This document shows, in pieces, positions 52,575 through 58,439 of a DNA stretch of 64,000 bases; position 1 is the stretch's first letter, and the number at the start of each line of letters is the position of its first letter. Made by a program: the position numbers and the translations under genes. A model generated the notes under the pieces. That model made no database searches. It had not been told where the DNA came from and was given only the letters and a program-made list of their open reading frames with translations. This stretch comes from UBA5078 sp051252515 (GTDB taxonomy: Bacteria; Pseudomonadota; Gammaproteobacteria; Pseudomonadales; Pseudohongiellaceae): NCBI GenBank assembly GCA_051252515.1, contig JBPOFS010000004.1:186001-250000 (forward strand). The letters run 5' to 3'.

Positions 52575-52835
52575 TGAAGTAGCCCCTGACCTGCAAACCT
52601 CGGTGAAAGTACCGGCTACAGCTGTGCCTGATGAATTAGCAAATGGGCGCGTGACAATAGTTCAAATAGCGCTGATCTACACCCAATTATCTACGCCAAG
52701 ACCTCGGTTTGGCCCGAATATACCTCGATATATCGACGGGCTGGCGCTTTGTAGGAATTTGTCCATATTGCATCCCGCTAACTTGGTGGTATAAAAATGT
52801 CTTGAACAAAAACCACCAACATGGAGTAAGTTAAA

Positions 52836-54155
52836 ATGATTAAGAAATGTATATTCGCTTTAGTCGCAAGCGTCAGCTGTATAGTAGGATCAGGTACAAT
52901 TGCTAGTGAACTTTCGATTGAAGACCCTTCAGATAAATTTCCCGATACCTATGTTAAAGACCGGTACTTCGTAGGATTCGAATACCCAAACAGCGCTGAA
53001 GAAAGGATTGTTGATCTTCCGAATTTTGATCTCAAAGAAAAAGTACCTTTTGGTCAACACTCGTCAGGCCAGAGTGGGCAAGAGATTGCAGAGCGAATTG
53101 GCCTTAAAGGTGAGGTGTTATCGATCTATGACACTTTGAACACAATTTATATTTCGGCGACTAGAGAGGAAGCGCTTAGGTTAGAAAAAGACCCAAGAGT
53201 GCTTTATGTTGAACAAGACATTATCGCATCTGGCCAGGCTACTCAATATAGTCCGGGTTGGGGGCTAGACAGACTCGACGAATCTGGCCCAGGGACTCCA
53301 GATTCAACTTACAACTACTCCTACACTGGAGCTGGACAGACAATCTACGTTTTAGACTCTGGCCTAAGTGTTTCTCTTTCCGGAGTGATCGCTGAGTTTG
53401 GTTCCCGTGCCTCTGTCGTTTACGACTATATGGGATTGAGTGGTAATGATTGTCATGGTCACGGGAGCTCAGTTGCAAGCGTTGCTGCTGGAGCAACTCA
53501 CGGGGTGGCAAAAGGCGCAACAGTAGTAATTGCAAAAATTACCATTGATACAGTAGATGGTTGTACCAAAAGTTCGTATATAAGCACTTCAGTTGACGCA
53601 CTTAACTGGTTAGCTACAAATGAAGATCCAGGAACCATTATTAATTGGAGTAACGGGCTAAGTGATCCACTAGGGGTTTGTTCACCAGTGTACAGTGTTG
53701 CCCTAGAAAATGCATTTGGTGCCACATACGCTGCGGACATGCTAAATGTGGTGGCTGCTGGTAACGATGGGTGTAACACAGCTGACTACTCACCAACAGC
53801 GTTGGCAGATACATTTGTAGTTGGCGCTACGTCCGCTCCTACGACTACTTACGATCCCAAATGGTATTTTTCTCGCACTGGTACCAATATAGCTACTTTC
53901 GCCCCTGGAGAAAACGTTGCTGTAATGGATATGTATGGTAGTGGCACATCGAAGAATGGAACTTCGTTTTCCGCACCGTATGTAGCTGGTATTATGGCCG
54001 TGGTCTGTGAGGCATCCGGGACAGATTGCGCGACTTTAAGTACTGCGACAAAATATGCTTCTTTTAAATCATCTGGGTCTACAGGTACAGTAACAGAAAT
54101 AGGAGGAGGCACACTTATAGGTGCAACTTCACGATTTATTTGGCAACAATGGTAG
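52836..54155 (+). CDS. Secreted subtilisin-like serine protease (S8)
   Basis: A 439-residue protein with a signal peptide (1-24, TIAS), an I9-like propeptide (about 40-130, ending LYVEQDII), and an S8 protease domain in the proteinase K style. The catalytic triad is Asp174 (YVLDSGL), His209 (CHGHGSS) and Ser377 (NGTSFSAPYVAG); the oxyanion Asn is 310 (VVAAGNDG). After the catalytic His the family reads GTHVAG but here GSSVAS. About eight Cys residues allow disulfides, as in extracellular enzymes. Base use is AT-richer than in pepA or valS, which supports horizontal gain. It is followed after 56 bp by a small secreted protein. Confidence 0.9.
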   Translation: MIKKCIFALVASVSCIVGSGTIASELSIEDPSDKFPDTYVKDRYFVGFEYPNSAEERIVDLPNFDLKEKVPFGQHSSGQSGQEIAERIGLKGEVLSIYDTLNTIYISATREEALRLEKDPRVLYVEQDIIASGQATQYSPGWGLDRLDESGPGTPDSTYNYSYTGAGQTIYVLDSGLSVSLSGVIAEFGSRASVVYDYMGLSGNDCHGHGSSVASVAAGATHGVAKGATVVIAKITIDTVDGCTKSSYISTSVDALNWLATNEDPGTIINWSNGLSDPLGVCSPVYSVALENAFGATYAADMLNVVAAGNDGCNTADYSPTALADTFVVGATSAPTTTYDPKWYFSRTGTNIATFAPGENVAVMDMYGSGTSKNGTSFSAPYVAGIMAVVCEASGTDCATLSTATKYASFKSSGSTGTVTEIGGGTLIGATSRFIWQQW

Positions 54156-54211
54156 GCGAGTGATAAATTCTAGATTCGTTAAAAGGAAGTTAATTTAAAA
54201 GGAGATATATT

Positions 54212-54739
54212 TTGACAATCAAAAGCATTCTTTTTCTTGGAATTGTATCAATAGCTACAGTTACATCGTTTGCTGCCGAATCACCTGAGTATTCCACAGG
54301 GAAGTTGTTGCTACCGGCTGTTGACGCAGATGGAAAGCCTGGTTTCTTTCAAGATGTAGTGATCGAGGCTGCTGGTGAAAATCTTTGGCGGGTCTCTGAG
54401 CTTTATGAAGGGATCCCAATTAAACAAATTGGCCAGGTTGAGTTGATTAAAAGCAGCTCAATGCCAGTGCAAGTCTTTCTGAAAATATCTGGCTCAATTA
54501 CTGGTTGTAATGGGTTTGGTAGAGTTAGTACCGTGTTAGGTGGTAGTGCATTCAACTTAATTGCCTATTACGAAGTTGATAAATTACCGCCTGGTGAAAT
54601 TGTATGTGGACAATCCTTAACACCGTACAGCGAAACTATTCCTCTACCGGTTTACGGATTGGATGCTGGCACATACTCATACGACGTAAATGGTGAGTTT
54701 TCTGGAACATTCACACTTGATAGCAAAAATACGCTGTAG
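54212..54739 (+). CDS. Small secreted protein paired with the S8 protease
   Basis: A 175-residue exported protein with a signal peptide (MTIKSILFLGIVSIATVT, cleavage near FAAE). The mature part is a beta-rich domain with two Cys residues (ITGCNGF and IVCGQS) and no recognised family. The start codon is TTG at 54212, supported by AAGGAG 7 nt upstream. It is 56 bp after the protease gene on the same strand and is closed by a terminator, so both are one unit. It could be an inhibitor, chaperone or substrate of the protease; none of these can be proven here. Confidence 0.65.
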   Translation: MTIKSILFLGIVSIATVTSFAAESPEYSTGKLLLPAVDADGKPGFFQDVVIEAAGENLWRVSELYEGIPIKQIGQVELIKSSSMPVQVFLKISGSITGCNGFGRVSTVLGGSAFNLIAYYEVDKLPPGEIVCGQSLTPYSETIPLPVYGLDAGTYSYDVNGEFSGTFTLDSKNTL

Positions 54740-54760
54740 CTAAAAAGTTGTGAAAAATTT

Positions 54761-54795
54761 AAGGGCCAGCATCAAATTGATGTTGGCCCTTTTTC
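54761..54795 (+). terminator. Intrinsic terminator of the protease unit
   Basis: AAGGGCCAGCATCAA pairs with TTGATGTTGGCCCTT (one G-U pair) and is followed by a T run. It lies 21 bp after the stop of the small secreted protein. Confidence 0.85.
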
Positions 54796-55208
54796 TTAAC
54801 AATTAATTGTAAAGGCTACTCGACAGATGGGTTCACGGCGAGTCACCGAGATGCTAGATACTGCGCTACCTAAGCCAGACCCTTATAGTCCATTTGAAAT
54901 GCATATCAGAGCAGATATGACTTTCCAAATACTTAAAGCCGTAGAGATGATTCCAGCGTAAAAGCAGCCCGACCGAGGTCCGAACGTGCTTCCCACTTGT
55001 ATCTGTATCAATTTTTAGTCTGTAGTTTCATTCTCTGCAACTGTGTTTCATAATGCGTCACCATTAAACGGGCGGGGATTGTTCGGTTTTTCTGTGAAGA
55101 AGGGCAATTTTTACAGCTACAAGCGCTATTTATTAGAGGTAAAACAAGGCAATAGATCAATTCTATTCGCTTTTTCCACTGAACCGACGATTGGGAAACT
55201 CCAGAACT
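54796..55208. other. Intergenic region with a repeat fragment
   Basis: About 410 bases upstream of the ParB-like gene. At 54826-54844 it has GATGGGTTCACGGCGAGTC, a 19-base match to the island repeat. The rest is AT-rich and probably holds the promoter of the ParB/methyltransferase operon. No RNA gene is evident. Confidence 0.5.
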
Positions 55209-56666
55209 ATGATTAATTACAATGATTGGAAAACCAAAGATGTATCTGTTGCTAGCCTCTCACTAGATCCCTTGAATCCAAGAATAGCGGAAGCTGAGGA
55301 GAACCTCTCGCAGAGGAAATTAATCGAATACCTGCTTGAGTACGATCAGGTATATGAGCTAGCAAAGGGCATTGTTGAGAAAGGGTATTTCCCTACGGAA
55401 GCGTTGATTGGGGTCGTAATTGAAGATAAAAAAATAATTCTGGAAGGCAATAGGCGATTAACTGCTCTAAAGCTACTTGTCAATCCAGATTCTGCGCCGC
55501 AGAGTTATAAGAAAAAGTTTAGAAGCCTATCTGATCGCGTTGATCTATCCTTAATAAAGACAGTCAGAGTGGTGTTTGCACCTAGTCGCGAAGCTGCTGC
55601 TCCCATGATTTTAGCCAAACACACCAGCACTCAGGTTAAGAGCTGGAGTCCAATAATGCAGGCTAAGTTTTATAAACAGCTGCTTGACGACGGGGTATCT
55701 GTAAAAGAACTTTCAGCTCAATATTCAATCACTCCCTCTCAAATAAAGTCGTTTCTTCAAGTCTATGTTATGTACATGGTTGCCTGTTCTTTAGATCTTC
55801 CAGAAGAGATAAAGGATCGGGTTCATGATAGCCGCGAATTTCCAGTTTCGACTCTGAATCGAATTATCTCACAACCAGGAACACAGAAATTCCTTGGCAT
55901 TGAGTTTGATGAAGATAACCTACTTGTTGGGAAGGTAAAGCAAGAAGAGTTTAAAAAGGGCTATGCGAAAATTGTAACTGACATTGCCACAGGCACTGTT
56001 GACTCTCGTACTCACAACAAGGCAGATAGCATAAGTAAATATATCAGTGAGCTTGACGAGGACTCTAAACCGAACTTAAGACGAAAAGGTACATTTACAT
56101 ATCACTCATTGACTGGCGACCCTGAACCTCAGAAAGTTAAAGCAGCGACATCTGCCAAGAAATCGATAAAATCTACTCGCACAAGTCAATCTGTTATACC
56201 TATTGGAGTTAAATGCCAATTAAATGATCGACGAATAAACAATGTGTTTAATGAGTTGAAAAAACTTAAAGTTGCTACTCATCCAAACTCGAGTGGTATT
56301 ATGCTCAGAGTCCTGTTGGAGATGTGTGTTGGCTACTATTTAGAACAAGCAGGACTCCTAAATGGGTTATTGGCTAAGCATAGAACAGGGAATCGGCCAA
56401 AGGGCAATGATTGGGCACCAACTCTTAAACAGATGCTAGGCTATCTGTTAAGCTCAGATGTCCAAATTGACATTACTCCACTGACGGTAAAAGCCATTGG
56501 AAGATTACTTAATGACACAAACATCTTCTCTGCAGATACTTTAGATTTCTATGTTCACAATCGTAGGTATAGTCCAACTGAAGAGCAGCTTCGTGCATTT
56601 TGGGACTCGCTGTCAGAGGTGTTTGATTTGATTCTAGTAGAGCCGGTATCTAAGAAAAATGAATAA
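55209..56666 (+). CDS. ParB/Srx-fold protein with DNA-binding HTH
   Basis: A 485-residue cytoplasmic protein. The N-terminal ParB/sulfiredoxin-like domain has LSLDPLNPRIAE (about residues 17-28) and the motif IILEGNRRLTALKLL (about 76-90), where ParB-fold enzymes bind nucleotides or cut DNA. A helix-turn-helix like that of KorB/Spo0J follows at about 165-190 (KELSAQYSITPSQIKSFLQ). The C-terminal half (about 310-480, with NVFNELKKLK and MLRVLLEMCVGYYLE) is not recognised. It overlaps the next gene by 8 bp and is thus coupled to a D12 methyltransferase. True partition is unlikely: there is no ParA. ATG 55209 is preferred to TTG 55191, although the ribosome site is weak. Confidence 0.75.
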   Translation: MINYNDWKTKDVSVASLSLDPLNPRIAEAEENLSQRKLIEYLLEYDQVYELAKGIVEKGYFPTEALIGVVIEDKKIILEGNRRLTALKLLVNPDSAPQSYKKKFRSLSDRVDLSLIKTVRVVFAPSREAAAPMILAKHTSTQVKSWSPIMQAKFYKQLLDDGVSVKELSAQYSITPSQIKSFLQVYVMYMVACSLDLPEEIKDRVHDSREFPVSTLNRIISQPGTQKFLGIEFDEDNLLVGKVKQEEFKKGYAKIVTDIATGTVDSRTHNKADSISKYISELDEDSKPNLRRKGTFTYHSLTGDPEPQKVKAATSAKKSIKSTRTSQSVIPIGVKCQLNDRRINNVFNELKKLKVATHPNSSGIMLRVLLEMCVGYYLEQAGLLNGLLAKHRTGNRPKGNDWAPTLKQMLGYLLSSDVQIDITPLTVKAIGRLLNDTNIFSADTLDFYVHNRRYSPTEEQLRAFWDSLSEVFDLILVEPVSKKNE

Positions 56667-57543
56667 CTCGCACAATCGATACGCAAGTCCTTTAAGGTAC
56701 CCTGGCGGAAAATCCGTACTATATGAGTTCCTAGCCGAGGTCATCGAAGACAATGGTTTACAGGACGGGGTTTATGCAGAAGCATATGCAGGCGGAGCTG
56801 GTGCTGCGCTAAAATTGCTTTTTTCAGAGCATGTAGGTTCAATCGCAATTAATGATGCGGATTTATGTGTATATAGCTTTTGGAAGGCTGTACTAGACAC
56901 TCCGGAAAAATTTATTAGGTTAATTGAGAAAACTCCCGTCACAATCGGGGAGTGGCACAAGCAACGCAAGATTTACGACAACCCAAGTTCGCGATCTTGT
57001 CTCGCAGTGGGCTTTGCCACATTCTTCCTTAATCGATGCAACCGTTCTGGGATTTTAATGAATAGTGGCCCTATTGGTGGGTACGGACAAGAAGGTCGGT
57101 GGTTGCTAGATGCGAGATTCAATAAGGAAGATCTGATAAAAAGGATTGAAAAAATACAGTTGTATAGAGATCGCATTGCAGTGACCAACCTAGATGCAAT
57201 CGACTTTCTCGAAGATATTGCTTCTAAAAACCCCCAAAGTTCTAAAGTGTTCGTATATCTGGACCCGCCCTACTACGTAAAGGGTAGCAGCCTATACATG
57301 AACCACTATCAACACGAAGACCACGTAAAGTTGGCAAAATTTATAGGCATTGAGAGTCGATTCAAGTGGGTAATGTCATACGACAATTGCAAGCAGATTA
57401 ACGAGATTTACGAATCATATAGAAGAATTGCCTTCAATCTTTCATATAGCGCACATACTGCTAAAGTTGGAAGTGAGCTACTTATATACAACGAAAGCCT
57501 CATAATTCGTGAAGAGACAGAGACTTTACCCGTTGCTTGTTGA
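56659..57543 (+). CDS. D12-class DNA adenine N6-methyltransferase
   Basis: A 294-residue DNA methyltransferase of the Dam/MT-D12 family. The SAM site is PLRYPGGK (11-18) and EAYAGGAGAAL (41-51); the adenine-flipping catalytic motif is DPPY at 202-205; the FFLNRCNRSG block at about 122-131 is a typical D12 element. The recognition region between (about 95-190) cannot tell the target site. All catalytic motifs are intact. The 8-bp overlap with the upstream ParB-like gene shows coupled translation. It could be a stand-alone epigenetic methylase, a phage-derived one or the modification part of a defence system. Confidence 0.88.
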   Translation: MNNSHNRYASPLRYPGGKSVLYEFLAEVIEDNGLQDGVYAEAYAGGAGAALKLLFSEHVGSIAINDADLCVYSFWKAVLDTPEKFIRLIEKTPVTIGEWHKQRKIYDNPSSRSCLAVGFATFFLNRCNRSGILMNSGPIGGYGQEGRWLLDARFNKEDLIKRIEKIQLYRDRIAVTNLDAIDFLEDIASKNPQSSKVFVYLDPPYYVKGSSLYMNHYQHEDHVKLAKFIGIESRFKWVMSYDNCKQINEIYESYRRIAFNLSYSAHTAKVGSELLIYNESLIIREETETLPVAC

Positions 57544-57655
57544 GTTTCATGAGGTGCAACTCGGTTTCAATATAGTCATCCAGAACTGTCCGGTTTCATC
57601 CCGAATAGTCCAGTTATCTTGGTTTCCAGTGTGAGTTTATCTAGTCTTGTTTCAC

Positions 57656-57708
57656 TCAGCAGCCGCATCCCTGCGGCTGATGGTCCTGGGCCCCTAAACT
57701 TAACGCTA
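57656..57708 (-). repeat. Inverted fragment of the island repeat
   Basis: Positions 57656-57687 are an exact 32-base reverse complement of 58063-58094, the inner hairpin of tandem copy 2. Next to it, 57692-57708 repeats the 17-mer CCCTAAACTTAACGCTA that also lies behind pepA. The fragment is therefore a rearranged partial copy. Confidence 0.8.
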
Positions 57709-57870
57709 AACTCGCACGATGTCGCACTCTTCAATATCGCTGAAACCCTAAAATCTATTCGAAGCCCTCTCACTTTGTCCTTAAGCTCAGCATCAATGCA
57801 GAGACTTATCAGTGAACTCACCCCTTAAATCTTCTCGTTAAACTAAAAGTCCGCATGCTTAAAGAAACCC

Positions 57871-58014
57871 GTCGCCAAACTTCCCTCAAGTCCAGAGGCT
57901 GGTGCTGGATTCAGGATCGAAGGACCATCAGCCGCAAGGATGCGGCTGTTGAGCCCCCACGGACGGGTTCACAGCGAGTCCTGCGATTCTGAAGCCAGCA
58001 CCAGACCCGCACTC
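57871..58014 (+). repeat. Tandem palindromic repeat, copy 1
   Basis: The core 57899-58004 is a 106-bp imperfect palindrome: outer arms CTGGTGCTGGATTCAG... and ...CTGAAGCCAGCACCAG, an inner perfect hairpin CAGCCGCA-AGGA-TGCGGCTG, and a weaker GAGCCC/GGGTTC stem. A flank GTCGCCAAACTTCC... before it is also repeated in the next copies. Confidence 0.9.
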
Positions 58015-58164
58015 CGCCAAACCTTCCACAAGTCCAGAGGCTGGCGCAGGCTTCAGAGTCGAAGGACCATCAGCCGCAGGGATGCGGCTGCTGAGCCCCC
58101 ACGGACGGGTTCACGGCGAGTCCTGCGATTCTGAAGCCTGCACCAGACTCGCACTACGAAGCAC
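58015..58164 (+). repeat. Tandem palindromic repeat, copy 2
   Basis: The core 58041-58146 is again exactly 106 bp. Its arms differ from copies 1 and 3 on both sides in step: left GCAGGC, right GCCTGC (instead of GCTGGA and GCCAGC), so pairing is kept. The inner hairpin loop is GGGA, not AGGA. Confidence 0.9.
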
Positions 58165-58179
58165 ACCCACTACCACCGA

Positions 58180-58330
58180 TCGCCAAACCTTCCACAAGTC
58201 CAGAGGCTGGTGTTGGATTCAGGATCGAAGGACCATCAGCCGCAAGGATGCGGCTGTTGAGCCCCCACGGACGGGTTCACGGCGAGTCCTGCGATTCTGA
58301 AGCCAGCACCAGACTCGCACTACGAAGCAC
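58180..58330 (+). repeat. Tandem palindromic repeat, copy 3
   Basis: The core 58207-58312 is 106 bp and nearly identical to copy 1, with one T for C in the left arm (GTTGG, still a G-U pair). It is followed by the GCACTACGAAGCA tail that also follows copy 2, and then by the valS promoter region. Confidence 0.9.
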
Positions 58331-58439
58331 TCAAACTCATACGTAATTTCCCCATCAATCGGCAAGCCCCAAACACCCAAACTGCGTTATACTCAACGAT
58401 CACTTTCAAACCCACTAGAAATCATAGTTGCAGCATTCA

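Larger units (their letters stand above)
51216..52661 (-). mobile_element. Prophage remnant (tail-module end)
   Basis: Three tightly packed minus-strand genes with phage late-operon spacing (2 bp and 1-base overlap): a truncated structural protein, a DUF4376 protein and a papain-like protein. No other phage genes, no integrase and no lysis genes are seen, so only the last part of a tail operon is left. Confidence 0.65.
51064..58330. mobile_element. Genomic island inserted between pepA and valS
   Basis: About 7.3 kb between two genes that are normally close neighbours (pepA, holC, valS). It has phage-tail-type genes, a secreted protease pair, a ParB-like/D12 methyltransferase operon, lower GC from about 52.8 to 57.5 kb, and copies of one repeat family near both borders. 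No integrase, transposase or tRNA gene is present, so the way of insertion is unknown. The borders are approximate. Confidence 0.55.
57544..58439. other. Intergenic repeat region upstream of valS
   Basis: About 900 bases with no gene. It holds an inverted fragment of the island repeat and three tandem full copies, described separately. The last 110 bases before valS are unique and probably hold its promoter; no T-box or leader peptide is evident. Confidence 0.7.

Noticed and set aside
55209..56666. Chromosome or plasmid partition protein ParB.
   Set aside because: No ParA neighbour, no origin features, and the partner is a DNA methyltransferase; only the N-terminal fold and HTH are ParB-like.
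57940..58300. Two similar plus-strand frames (64 and 72 codons) beginning MRLLSPHGRVH, which look like a gene family.
   Set aside because: They are translations of the tandem palindromic repeats; the likeness comes from the repeat DNA, and neither has a ribosome site.
57871..58330. Tandem repeats as a CRISPR array.
   Set aside because: Units are about 106 bp, palindromic, only three copies, with related and not unique spacers, and no cas genes nearby.
51064..58330. tRNA-based attachment site for the island.
   Set aside because: No tRNA-like sequence or integrase gene is visible at either border.
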